Positions 1-8,314 of a stretch of 64,000 nt of DNA are shown piece by piece. Position 1 is the stretch's first letter; the number at the start of each line of letters is the position of its first letter. The stretch comes from Caldifarciminota bacterium (lineage in GTDB: Bacteria; Hydrothermota; Tepidihabitantia; SM23-42): contig CP070686.1 in the NCBI GenBank assembly GCA_020353055.1, positions 574,965 to 638,964 on the forward strand, given 5' to 3'. The translations under genes were made by a program, and so were the position numbers. The notes beneath the pieces are model-generated. The model saw nothing but the letters and a program-made list of their open reading frames with translations, did not search any database and was not told the DNA's origin.

Positions 1-1
1 G

Positions 2-571
2 ATAGCCTCGTTTCTTCACAGTAAAGAACCCGGCACGGTTCTTAATGCAATCAACATCCTTGGTCTGATCAAACCAGCAGACATTGCCAAAATGCTTGAC
101 CCGCTCGTCATTCATCCTAACCGAGAGGTCAGGTTAGCGGTCATTGAAGCTCTCGGCAATGCCGGGCAAATCGATATTGTAATCAAATACATCAACGACC
201 CTGATGTAGAGGCGAGGATAAGGTCGTTGCGTATACTGAGCAAGTTCAAGCGCCCGGAAATATATCCTGTGTTGCTCGAACGAATAAAGCACGGCAGTTT
301 TCTCAGACTGGATTTTGCCGAGCAGCGTGAGATATTCAGCGTGCTTACGGCAAATGCCGGGGATGACTTTGTAGAAACGATGCAGGGGATACTTTTCAAG
401 CGTAAGTGGTTTGGAAAGAAGAAATACAGAGTGATGCGACGTTTGGCTGCACTGGCGTTGAATCAGATCGGCACTGATGAATCAATTGCGGTACTGAAAA
501 ATGGAATGCAGAAACGCAACAAAGATATCAAATTTGCCTGTGAGACGGTGCTCAAGGAGAGATCATCATGA
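2..571 (+). CDS. HEAT-repeat protein, 3' part (5' end outside window)
   Basis: The reading frame is open from base 2, upstream of the first ATG at 92, so the gene begins before the window. The visible part is built of helical repeats of about 30 residues with the HEAT/PBS-lyase look (LAVIEALGNAG, ARIRSLRILSKF, KFACETVLKE). Such repeats are protein-interaction scaffolds; no catalytic motif is seen. Its stop overlaps the ATG of the HD-GYP gene by 4 bp, so the two are co-translated and may work together. The exact role is unknown. Confidence 0.8.
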   Translation: MASFLHSKEPGTVLNAINILGLIKPADIAKMLDPLVIHPNREVRLAVIEALGNAGQIDIVIKYINDPDVEARIRSLRILSKFKRPEIYPVLLERIKHGSFLRLDFAEQREIFSVLTANAGDDFVETMQGILFKRKWFGKKKYRVMRRLAALALNQIGTDESIAVLKNGMQKRNKDIKFACETVLKERSS

Positions 572-1929
572 ACATATACATTGCAGGTAAGACTGTAGTT
601 GGGTTGCTGTATCCCCTATTCAAAGCAGTTCAGGTTTATGATGTCAACAACAATGTAGTAATCAATACGGCACAGAAATTCATTAGCGGTATCGAAGAAC
701 TTTTATCTACGTTCTCGAGCCTTGAATTCGTCCGGTACCGTGATTATGTATTTTTCAACAAACAGAGATTAAAATACGAAATAGATAGTTACGCAAACCT
801 CCAATTCATGAATACGCAGCTCCAGATGTTGAATATCAAATCAATAACCTTCAAGCGTGGTATTACCCAGGAGGAGGTCATTGATTTCGCCAGTATTTTC
901 AAAGAAGACCGAATCACTTTCCAACGCAAACTGGCGGAAAAGAAATTTCAGCACATTGACATCGAAATCCTCAAGAGTGATAAAGAACCAGATGAACCAA
1001 TCGAAAACGGACAGATGGCAAAAAGGACTTATTTCAAGGCTCTAAAAGTAACGAAGAATCTTATGCAGAACCTCTGGACCGGACGGCCAGTGGATGTCAA
1101 AAGTTCCCGTCGAGTAATCTACGGCCTCGTTGATTCGATCTCCAGAGATGAATTCGGGATACTTGCACTTACTACAATCAAGAACTTCGATGAGTACACT
1201 TTCAACCATTCCCTCAATGTCGGAATCCTCTCGTTGGCACTCGGACAGCGAATCGGTCTTGACCGGAAAAATCTGGCTCGGCTCGGTACATCGGGCATCC
1301 TGCATGATATCGGCAAGGTTGAGATATCAAAAGAATTAATAAACAAGATCCAGAAACTCACAAATGATGAGTGGGAGACACTAAAATTGCATTCAAATTA
1401 TGGGGTACGTGAAATCCTCAAGACTCGTGGGCTGGATGAGACTTCAATGTTTGCTATAACTGTGGCATATCAACATCATTGGAATTATGACGGCACTGGC
1501 TACCCCCTGAGGGAAAAAGAGGATGAGCCAACCCTATTCTCAAGGATCGTCCGGATATGTGACTCTTATGATGCGATGACGACCGCCCGGGGTTACCAGC
1601 CTGTCCCCTATTTACCACACTTTGCCTTGAGGGTAATATGGTCGAACCAGAACCGGTTGTTCGATCCGATATTGGCAAAGGTGTTCACCCAGCTTCTCGG
1701 TATTTATCCGGTGGGCAGTTGTCTGGAACTCAGTAGCGGTGAGATAGGCGTAGTCATGCGACAGAATCCGAGCACCATTGACTTGCCGAACATTAAAATC
1801 GTCGTTGATAGCAGTAGCAATAAAATCGACGGTAGGATGATTGATCTGGCCGCACACACCGAAATAAAGATCATCCGCCCAACGTATCCTCAAATATATG
1901 GCATCAATCCTGCCGCCTACTTCTTGTAG
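568..1929 (+). CDS. HD-GYP domain protein, putative cyclic-dinucleotide phosphodiesterase
   Basis: A 453-residue protein. The first ~190 residues match no domain I recognise. The C-terminal half is an HD-GYP domain with LHDIGK near residue 244 and a GYP motif near residue 302. HD-GYP proteins hydrolyse cyclic di-GMP through a bi- or trinuclear metal site. Here the usual HHExxDGxGYP reads HHWNYDGTGYP, so the conserved Glu is a Trp, which could change metal binding or activity. There is no receiver domain or signal peptide. It is coupled to the upstream HEAT gene by an ATGA overlap; folP follows 30 bp downstream. Confidence 0.85.
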   Translation: MNIYIAGKTVVGLLYPLFKAVQVYDVNNNVVINTAQKFISGIEELLSTFSSLEFVRYRDYVFFNKQRLKYEIDSYANLQFMNTQLQMLNIKSITFKRGITQEEVIDFASIFKEDRITFQRKLAEKKFQHIDIEILKSDKEPDEPIENGQMAKRTYFKALKVTKNLMQNLWTGRPVDVKSSRRVIYGLVDSISRDEFGILALTTIKNFDEYTFNHSLNVGILSLALGQRIGLDRKNLARLGTSGILHDIGKVEISKELINKIQKLTNDEWETLKLHSNYGVREILKTRGLDETSMFAITVAYQHHWNYDGTGYPLREKEDEPTLFSRIVRICDSYDAMTTARGYQPVPYLPHFALRVIWSNQNRLFDPILAKVFTQLLGIYPVGSCLELSSGEIGVVMRQNPSTIDLPNIKIVVDSSSNKIDGRMIDLAAHTEIKIIRPTYPQIYGINPAAYFL

Positions 1930-1959
1930 CTTAAGTGTGCTGCCGCAATCGATAAGATT

Positions 1960-3141
1960 ATGATGAGAACAATAATTGTCGATCAAGAGAAGACAATCAC
2001 TGATGAATTGAATAATATCGGTGTAGACCCTGATGCCTTTTCAATATTCATCAAAAAAACCCAATGCATGACCCTGAAGTTCAGCAACCTATCATGTGCA
2101 CAGGTCAACGTCCTAAAACAAACTGCGCTCATTTGTGGTGCTGACGCCGCGATTCCCAAAAACGCTTACAGAGGCGGCCGCGGCAAAAGATTCCCACTCA
2201 TTTTGTTCGCGAACCTTCGTGAAATTGAAAAGATGGAACAGCGTCTTCGTGAGCAGCCGTGGATGGGATACATACGCAGCGAGTTAGCATCGCTCTTACT
2301 TGACACCAAAAAGCCTGTTCTGAAAATTGGCAGGAAGAAATTGACGATGGACCGGACATATATTATGGGCGTAATCAACCTGACTCCGGATTCATTCTAC
2401 AGTGGCAGCCGTTACACCGACATGTCAATCATAGAGGAAGTAGTGAGCGAAATGAATGAAGAGGGTGTTGATTTCATTGACATTGGTGCCGAATCGACAA
2501 GACCGAAGAGCATACCGGTCGGTGAAAAAGAGGAAATAATGAGGTTGAAGCGTGTGCTGCCTGCGGTTGCCAAACTCACACGCGTTCCGATATCGGTCGA
2601 TACCTATAAAGCCAAAGTCGCGGCTCTTGCCATCGACTTGGGTGCAACCATAATAAACGATGTGTCAGGACTCAGATTCGATAAACGCATGGCCAAGACG
2701 ATTGCACGTAACCGTGTCAGCACGATAATTATGCACATGAAGGGTAAACCGAGAACCATGCAAAGAAATCCTCGATACAAGGATCTCATGTCCGAGATTC
2801 ACGATTTTCTGCAGAAAAGGATCGATTATGCTGTAGAATCAGGTATTGATGAGGATCGAATAATTATCGACCCTGGACTGGGTTTTGGCAAAGCCCTGAC
2901 CGATAACTATATAATAATAAGGCGCCTCAGTGAACTCAAGCAATTAGGGCGACCGATACTGGTCGGCCATTCAAGAAAATCATTTGTTGGCAATCCTTTC
3001 GGCCTCGGACCAAAAGATCGACTGGAGGGCACCCTGGCCATTCAGTCCCTGCTCATACAGAATGGTGCTTCGATATTCAGGGTACATGATGTCACCGAGG
3101 CTAAGAAAGTAGGTTCGGTAATCGATCTCATAGTACGATGA
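1960..3141 (+). CDS. folP: Dihydropteroate synthase with N-terminal extension
   Basis: Condenses 6-hydroxymethyl-7,8-dihydropterin pyrophosphate with p-aminobenzoate in folate synthesis. The DHPS core starts near residue 133 with GVINLTPDSF and continues through DIGAESTRP, ISVDTYKAKV, INDVSG, DPGLGFGK and VGHSRKSFVG. At 393 residues it is about 120 longer than typical bacterial FolP; the extra N-terminal domain resembles extensions seen in some deep-branching bacteria. Two ATGs (1960, 1963) compete and neither has a clear Shine-Dalgarno sequence. The stop overlaps the cdaA start (ATGA), a neighbour pairing common in bacteria. Confidence 0.95.
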   Translation: MMRTIIVDQEKTITDELNNIGVDPDAFSIFIKKTQCMTLKFSNLSCAQVNVLKQTALICGADAAIPKNAYRGGRGKRFPLILFANLREIEKMEQRLREQPWMGYIRSELASLLLDTKKPVLKIGRKKLTMDRTYIMGVINLTPDSFYSGSRYTDMSIIEEVVSEMNEEGVDFIDIGAESTRPKSIPVGEKEEIMRLKRVLPAVAKLTRVPISVDTYKAKVAALAIDLGATIINDVSGLRFDKRMAKTIARNRVSTIIMHMKGKPRTMQRNPRYKDLMSEIHDFLQKRIDYAVESGIDEDRIIIDPGLGFGKALTDNYIIIRRLSELKQLGRPILVGHSRKSFVGNPFGLGPKDRLEGTLAIQSLLIQNGASIFRVHDVTEAKKVGSVIDLIVR

Positions 3142-3893
3142 GACTATTTGGATTTCTTCCCATCAGAGCAATAGATATCATCGACATAATCGTCGTCGCT
3201 TTTTTGCTCTATGCTTTCTTCAAATTCGTTAAAGGAACGAAAGCGACGTCGATTCTCGTCGGGCTGGTTCTTTTCTTCGTGATTTCTTTCATATCCCGCT
3301 GGCTGGACCTTAAGGCACTTTCCTGGATCATGAATTCAATACTCGCCCTCTGGGTCGTTGCTTTCGTTATCGTCTTTCAACCTGAGATCAGAAACGCCCT
3401 CGCGCGCATCGGGCGCCAGAGACCGGTAAAGTTCTTCTTGAAACTTGAAGAAGTGGGAGTCATGGATGAAGTTATAGATGCCGTGAAGAAAATGTCAGAT
3501 GATCGAATCGGCGCGCTAATAGTAGTACAAAAAAGCATCGGCTTGAAGGATATAATTGATACCGGTGTACACATTGACGCTCAGGTTAACTCGTCTATGT
3601 TGCGGACCATATTCTTCCCCGAAACCCCGCTACACGACGGGGCATGCGTGATTCAGGGGGACAAGATAACCGCCGCAGGTTGCGTACTGCCCCTCAGCGA
3701 AAATCCAAGTTTAGGCATTACCTACGGGCTGCGCCACCGTGCGGCCCTTGGCATGGCTGAGCAAAGCGATGCACTCTGCATCGTGGTTTCGGAAGAGACA
3801 GGCAACATCGCGTATGCCTATAAGGGCAAGCTCCTCACAAAAGTCGATGTCGAATCCTTGAAGAAATCAGTGGAAGCAATTATCCAAGATTGA
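3138..3893 (+). CDS. cdaA: Diadenylate cyclase CdaA (DisA_N family)
   Basis: Makes cyclic di-AMP from two ATP. The N-terminal ~85 residues contain about three hydrophobic membrane segments. The cytoplasmic DAC domain carries the diagnostic HDGA (about residue 166) and RHRAALGM (about residue 197) motifs. At 251 residues it is slightly shorter than the usual 270-280. It overlaps folP by 4 bp. The regulator cdaR/ybbR, often the next gene, is absent here. The window also encodes a PgpH-type HD phosphodiesterase (22897-24981), so synthesis and breakdown of this messenger are both covered. Confidence 0.95.
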   Translation: MRLFGFLPIRAIDIIDIIVVAFLLYAFFKFVKGTKATSILVGLVLFFVISFISRWLDLKALSWIMNSILALWVVAFVIVFQPEIRNALARIGRQRPVKFFLKLEEVGVMDEVIDAVKKMSDDRIGALIVVQKSIGLKDIIDTGVHIDAQVNSSMLRTIFFPETPLHDGACVIQGDKITAAGCVLPLSENPSLGITYGLRHRAALGMAEQSDALCIVVSEETGNIAYAYKGKLLTKVDVESLKKSVEAIIQD

Positions 3894-3995
3894 AACCCGT
3901 TGCGGTACTGCCGCATGAAAATCAATTCATACAGAACAACCCGTCAAGAAGCGTGTGGTAAATCAACAAGAATATCATATCGAGTTAGCAGCAGG

Positions 3996-4023
3996 TTGAC
4001 ACAAGAAATCATTTAATTAGAAT
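3996..4023 (+). promoter_or_regulatory. Predicted sigma70-type promoter of sppA
   Basis: TTGACA at 3996-4001, a 16-bp spacer and TAGAAT at 4018-4023. The predicted transcript start, about 4030, leaves a leader of roughly ten bases that consists mostly of the GGAGG ribosome-binding site (4031-4035). A short TGCGG/CCGCA hairpin (3901-3915) lies just after cdaA but has no T-tract. Confidence 0.65.
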
Positions 4024-4039
4024 ATTCCGCGGAGGTGTG

Positions 4040-4867
4040 ATGCAAACGAAACATATAGTAATCATTGCTGCGGCGATCGCAGTCATCATGGTCGGTGTGA
4101 TCGTCGGCGTAGGTATGCGTGGTCCGTTACCAGGAGGAAGCATCGGTGTCGTTGAGATCGACAACATTATCTACACACCGAAGCACATCGTTACGGATCT
4201 AAAGAATTTCGGCGATGACCCGGGGATAAAGGCGATTATCCTCAGAATAAATTCACCCGGCGGCGTTGTTGCCGCTTCTCAGGAGATCTTTGATGCGGTA
4301 AAACGTCAGCAGCAAAAGAAGCCGGTCGTAACGTCGATGGAGACTGTTGCCGCTTCAGGTGCCTATTATATTGCTTTACCCAGCGACGTTATTATCGCCA
4401 ACCCGGGTACAGTCACTGGATCAATCGGCGTGATAATGGAGTGGCCGGTCTTGGAAAAACTATTACAGAAATTGGGCATTGAGTTCGAAGTAGTCAAATC
4501 AAAGGAACATAAGGACATTGGCTCTGCTTACCGAAGGCTGAACGAAAGAGAGAGAGAGTTGATGCAGGCGGTTGTCACGGATGTTTATGATCAATTCGTA
4601 AGGGTAACATCTGAGTACCGCAATATCCCACTGGACAGCGTACTAAAATATGCAGACGGCAGAGTTTTCACCGGGAACCAGGCGAAAGACCTTGGATTTA
4701 TTGATACACTTGGCTCATTTGAGTTCGCAGTTGACCTTACGGGCGACCTGGTAAATATCGATGAACCACATCTGGTATATCCAGCGAAGCGATTGAGTTT
4801 TGTCGATCTATTTCTCAAACCCATGGAACACATCACCTTACCCAAACTCTATTTCCTGTGGCGCTAA
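4040..4867 (+). CDS. sppA: Signal peptide peptidase SppA (S49 family, short form)
   Basis: A membrane-anchored serine protease that degrades cleaved signal peptides. One N-terminal hydrophobic helix (residues ~5-25) is followed by a single S49 domain. The nucleophile is in AASGAYYIA (about residue 105) and the general-base Lys is in SKEHKD (about residue 155). INSPGG and TGSIGV, typical of the fold, are present. The ATG at 4040 is chosen over the GTG at 4037, which is only 1 nt from GGAGG. The end overlaps the next lipoprotein gene by 10 bp. Confidence 0.93.
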   Translation: MQTKHIVIIAAAIAVIMVGVIVGVGMRGPLPGGSIGVVEIDNIIYTPKHIVTDLKNFGDDPGIKAIILRINSPGGVVAASQEIFDAVKRQQQKKPVVTSMETVAASGAYYIALPSDVIIANPGTVTGSIGVIMEWPVLEKLLQKLGIEFEVVKSKEHKDIGSAYRRLNERERELMQAVVTDVYDQFVRVTSEYRNIPLDSVLKYADGRVFTGNQAKDLGFIDTLGSFEFAVDLTGDLVNIDEPHLVYPAKRLSFVDLFLKPMEHITLPKLYFLWR

Positions 4868-5145
4868 AATCAAACATACTCGCAACTGCTATTTATGTTT
4901 TCTTTTCTGTCATGCTGGCGGTCATAACGTCTTGCGGTGGTCCTGACCGCACGAAAGTCTTGGCTCAGTATCTAATGGAAGTAAAACGCCTTAGGGACGA
5001 CGGATTGAGTGGAATCGCGCTCCAGGACTCAATTAAAACAATGGAGAGTGCGTTTGGCATTGACCCAGAAGATGAAATCGCGAAACTCAGTGAAAACCCT
5101 GATGAGTGGGTGAAACTTCTGAAGGATTTGAAGCGTGGCCGGTAA
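4858..5145 (+). CDS. Small predicted lipoprotein, unknown function
   Basis: A 95-residue protein with an N-terminal hydrophobic stretch ending in a lipobox-like ITSC near residue 26, so probably lipidated and envelope-located. The rest is helical and charged, with an acidic, EF-hand-like GIDPEDE stretch that I would not call a calcium site. I do not recognise a family. The start is a GTG inside the end of sppA, and the end overlaps the GH84 gene by 11 bp, so it is part of the sppA transcript. Confidence 0.7.
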   Translation: MALKSNILATAIYVFFSVMLAVITSCGGPDRTKVLAQYLMEVKRLRDDGLSGIALQDSIKTMESAFGIDPEDEIAKLSENPDEWVKLLKDLKRGR

Positions 5146-5986
5146 GGTCTTCGGAGTAGTCGAAGGATTCTACCGCCGGCCATACACATTCGATCAAAGA
5201 CTCGACCTCATCGATTTTCTCAACAGTTTGAATCTCAATACCTATGTATATGGACCGAAAGCTGATAAATTTCACCGTCGAAAGTGGCGTGAGAAGTACT
5301 CCGGCAAGAAAATACGAGAATTCGAGATCCTCAATCGACATTGTATCGAGCGTTCCATTAATTTCGTGTATGCGCTGAGCCCTGTCTACAGGACAGATAT
5401 CGAAGAAGTCATTGAGAAAATAGAAACGCTCTTCGAAACTGGTATACGTCAATTCAGCATCTTTTTCGACGATATCAAGGTACCTTTAACAAAGGATACT
5501 GCAAAGAAACAAGTTGATGTCGTCAATGGTCTCTATGAATATCTCCAGGGAAGGATGAAAAAGACACGTCTCTCCTTCTGTCCTACCCAGTATCATGGTT
5601 TCAAGAAGACTGAATACATCAAATATTTGGCGGCACACCTGCGGATGAACATCGATACCTTCTGGACTGGCAAAAATGTCGTCTCGCAGACGATAACGGA
5701 CAGAGAAGTTATCAGAATCAATGGAATACTAAGTCGACCAGTGTTGATATGGGACAACATCTTTGCAAATGACTATATTCCGGGTACGATTCTGCGTTTT
5801 CCCTATCGCAGACGCTCACCAGGAATAGTTGAACACACCAGGGGGATTCTCCTTAACCCTATGAATAACTACCGTAAATCAAAGCCTTTGATCAAAACCG
5901 CTGCCATGTTCTTCCACAATCCACAAACCTATGATGCACGGAGGGCCTGGAACCTCGTTTCGGCTGAACAGAATAAGCAAACATAA
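5135..5986 (+). CDS. GH84-family beta-N-acetylglucosaminidase (O-GlcNAcase-like), no signal peptide
   Basis: A 283-residue protein covering little more than the GH84 catalytic barrel. It opens with GVVEGFYRRPYTF, then LNTYVYGPKAD and the paired catalytic aspartates in IFFDDI (about residues 111-112). GH84 enzymes remove terminal GlcNAc by substrate-assisted catalysis. Most bacterial members are large secreted proteins; this one has no signal peptide and no accessory domains, so a cytoplasmic role is likely. The GTG start overlaps the lipoprotein gene. The substrate (O-GlcNAc protein, chitobiose or muropeptide sugar) cannot be told from sequence. Confidence 0.8.
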   Translation: MAGKVFGVVEGFYRRPYTFDQRLDLIDFLNSLNLNTYVYGPKADKFHRRKWREKYSGKKIREFEILNRHCIERSINFVYALSPVYRTDIEEVIEKIETLFETGIRQFSIFFDDIKVPLTKDTAKKQVDVVNGLYEYLQGRMKKTRLSFCPTQYHGFKKTEYIKYLAAHLRMNIDTFWTGKNVVSQTITDREVIRINGILSRPVLIWDNIFANDYIPGTILRFPYRRRSPGIVEHTRGILLNPMNNYRKSKPLIKTAAMFFHNPQTYDARRAWNLVSAEQNKQT

Positions 5987-6001
5987 TTAAACACACAGAG
6001 A

Positions 6002-6101
6002 TACATACGTATGTAAATTACTATATATATGCCATATCATCCTATAATTCACAGTATTAAACGAATTCTTAAACTGATTTCTAACAAAAAAGCAAATCAG
6101 T
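6002..6101. other. Two inverted repeats in the 231-bp gap before DUF3467
   Basis: A perfect 14-bp palindrome, TACATACGTATGTA, lies at 6002-6015, shortly after the GH84 stop. An 8-bp inverted repeat (ACTGATTT 6073-6080, AAATCAGT 6094-6101) follows with a 13-nt loop. Neither is followed by a T-tract, so they are weak terminator candidates; the palindrome could be an operator. The gap has no tRNA-like structure or coding frame. Confidence 0.35.
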
Positions 6102-6171
6102 AATTGCCATTGTTCAAGGTGCATCCAGAAAGCTGCCTTGTGAGGAACCACGAATTAATTCGCCGGGATTG

Positions 6172-6199
6172 TTGACTTAAGGTCATATCCGACTATAAT
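6172..6199 (+). promoter_or_regulatory. Predicted sigma70-type promoter of the DUF3467-cca operon
   Basis: TTGACT (6172-6177), a 16-bp spacer and a perfect TATAAT (6194-6199). The expected start site near 6206 puts the AAAGGAG ribosome-binding site (6204-6210) at the extreme 5' end of the transcript. Confidence 0.75.
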
Positions 6200-6217
6200 A
6201 CTGAAAGGAGATTTAGC

Positions 6218-6514
6218 ATGCAAGAACCAAAAACACCATTAAATATTGAAATAAGCCCTGAACAATCCGAGGGGATATATTCCAATGGAGTAGGCATTCA
6301 TCATACGCCTTCAGAATTTATCCTTGATTTTCTGCGTGTTCTCCCAGGAGCTCAAAAAGCAAAGGTCTTCACCCGTATCATCATGACGCCGCAGAACGTA
6401 ATATTATTGAGAAATGCATTAGACGATAATGTCAAGAAATATGAGGAACGTTTTGGCAACATCAAAATCTTCGGCAAAAACGAAAAAGAAATCGGTTTTA
6501 AGAAAAGTAATTGA
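6218..6514 (+). CDS. DUF3467 family protein
   Basis: A 98-residue protein matching the DUF3467 pattern: EGIYSNGVGIHHTPSEFILDF, then RVLPG, AKVFTRIIMTPQN and a C-terminal YEERFG. The family is widespread and uncharacterised. It has its own strong promoter and AAAGGAG site. Its last 86 bp appear to be shared with the start of the CCA-adding enzyme gene in another frame. Confidence 0.85.
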   Translation: MQEPKTPLNIEISPEQSEGIYSNGVGIHHTPSEFILDFLRVLPGAQKAKVFTRIIMTPQNVILLRNALDDNVKKYEERFGNIKIFGKNEKEIGFKKSN

Positions 6515-7607
6515 TTTCTTCGTAAAATCGGAATATCACGCCTATCTGGTCGGCGGCTACGTACGAGACTCTACGTTAGGCAGAGAATCGGTTGATATTG
6601 ATGTCGTAGTCGAAGGTGATGGTGTTAAGGCTGCTCGCTTATTGAACGCGAGTCTAAAGGGGAAACTGACGAGCCACAATGAATTTGGTACGGCCTCGAT
6701 CAGCATTGATAGTTATAGGGTCGACCTTGCTAGCGCCCGGACCGAAAAATACCCCTCTCCGGCACATCTCCCCCATGTCTATCCATCAACGATAGTCGAG
6801 GACCTGAATCGCCGAGATTTCACAATAAATGCCATAGCGATGTCTATCTCAAAGGAGAATTTTGGGGAAATATTCGACCCGTTCGACGGTATGAGCGATA
6901 TCAAAAGAAAATTGATAAGAATTCTTCATAGAAACAGTTTTGTGGACGATCCAACGCGTATTTTCCGGGCCCTGAGGTACAAGAATCGATTCGGATTCAA
7001 ATTGGAGGACGAAACCGAGCGCCAGATGAAGCAGGCGGTAAAGGAAAGGATGGTTCAGAAACTAAGTGCCCAGCGCATCCTTAACGAACTCGGGTTAATA
7101 TTCGCTGAAACATCATTCAAGGCAATGGTCAACGACCTGTCCCACTACGGTGTTATCGAGGTAAAACGGAGTGAACTCAAACTGATGCCTGGATCCAGCA
7201 AACATGCTTTCTTTTTCTTGTTGTCGAGACTTCCGAGGAATGCTATTCCATTGTCAAAAGAAGACAGGAAGATCGTCGATGATTTTAGAAATATCACGGG
7301 CATCATGGCAAAATTGAGCAGAACGAGCAAAAGAAGCGCAATCTACTCGATCCTCTATCCGATGACTGATGAGTTGATCGAAGCAATAGCGCTGCTAAAG
7401 CCTGAACTCACGGATAAGATAAAGACCTATCGTAGGATGCTTAAATTAAAACCGTTCATTACTGGTCAGGACCTGCGTAAATACAGAGTTGTACCAAGTA
7501 AATCATACGCGAAGGTCTTGAAAAAACTATTTGCTCTGCAACTCGACAGCAAATTCAAGAACCGCAAAGAAGCTATCGTTTACCTCAAGGCCAAAAAGAA
7601 AAGATGA
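6429..7607 (+). CDS. cca: Class II CCA tRNA nucleotidyltransferase / poly(A) polymerase family
   Basis: Adds or repairs the 3' CCA of tRNA. The head domain has YLVGGYVRD, the metal-binding pair in DIDVVVEG, then RRDFTINAIAMS, DPTRIFRALRY and a neck/body helical region, the class II arrangement. At 392 residues it lacks a C-terminal HD domain. The earliest ATG (6429) gives an 86-bp overlap with DUF3467; ATG 6441 is the alternative. No standard start codon lies between the DUF3467 stop and the first conserved block, so a long overlap seems real. Specificity for CCA rather than A-only addition cannot be fixed by eye. Confidence 0.88.
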   Translation: MSRNMRNVLATSKSSAKTKKKSVLRKVIDFFVKSEYHAYLVGGYVRDSTLGRESVDIDVVVEGDGVKAARLLNASLKGKLTSHNEFGTASISIDSYRVDLASARTEKYPSPAHLPHVYPSTIVEDLNRRDFTINAIAMSISKENFGEIFDPFDGMSDIKRKLIRILHRNSFVDDPTRIFRALRYKNRFGFKLEDETERQMKQAVKERMVQKLSAQRILNELGLIFAETSFKAMVNDLSHYGVIEVKRSELKLMPGSSKHAFFFLLSRLPRNAIPLSKEDRKIVDDFRNITGIMAKLSRTSKRSAIYSILYPMTDELIEAIALLKPELTDKIKTYRRMLKLKPFITGQDLRKYRVVPSKSYAKVLKKLFALQLDSKFKNRKEAIVYLKAKKKR

Positions 7608-8260
7608 ATCAGCTATTAGGCCTGGTCATTTCATTGCCGGCGATTCTGATGGTCATCACCGTACATGAATATTTCCACGGCTATGTGGCATACCGCTTAG
7701 GTGACCCGACCGCAAAATTCGCGGGACGACTAACCTTGAATCCAATCAAACACATCGACCTTTTTGGATTTCTCGCATTTCTGCTATTCAGATTCGGATG
7801 GGCCAAACCTGTGCCAATCAATCCCTACAACTTTCGAGACATGAAAAAAGGAATGCTCTACACCTCACTCGCGGGACCGCTGTCAAACTTCCTCTTCGCA
7901 ATTCCATTGGGCATTCTGTTACGCGTATTCCCGGCGTTACTACAAAACAGTACACTTCTGCCAATCGGCGGGATTATCGGCTTGGGACTTTTCTATAGTC
8001 TGATATTATGCGCCTTCAATCTAATACCGATCCCGCCGCTTGATGGGTCCAAGGTCCTTTTCAGTCTCCTGCCTCCACGGTATGCCCACATTGAGTATTG
8101 GCTCGAAAGATACGGCTTCATGCTACTCATTGGACTGATATTCTTCGATCGAATAACAGGTATCCCCATATTATGGGGATGGATCGGACCTTTTGTGAGC
8201 ATTTTCACGAGAATATTCGCAGGCACGCCGGCTTTTATGGCATTTCTCCGTTTTTTCTAG
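7604..8260 (+). CDS. Site-2-protease-like M50 metallopeptidase
   Basis: A polytopic membrane protease of 218 residues. The zinc motif HEYFH sits in the first helix near residue 22, and the second motif IPPLDGSK is near residue 145. There is no PDZ domain, so this is the short S2P type rather than RseP (the RseP homologue is at 28743). ATGA overlap with cca. The substrate is unknown. Confidence 0.88.
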   Translation: MNQLLGLVISLPAILMVITVHEYFHGYVAYRLGDPTAKFAGRLTLNPIKHIDLFGFLAFLLFRFGWAKPVPINPYNFRDMKKGMLYTSLAGPLSNFLFAIPLGILLRVFPALLQNSTLLPIGGIIGLGLFYSLILCAFNLIPIPPLDGSKVLFSLLPPRYAHIEYWLERYGFMLLIGLIFFDRITGIPILWGWIGPFVSIFTRIFAGTPAFMAFLRFF

Positions 8261-8314
8261 TATAGTGTCATTGTCAAATCATGATTTCACACAAGCAAAG
8301 AATAGGGGGACATA

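Noticed and set aside
3901..3915. TGCGG/CCGCA hairpin after cdaA as terminator
   Set aside because: Five-base stem with no T-run.
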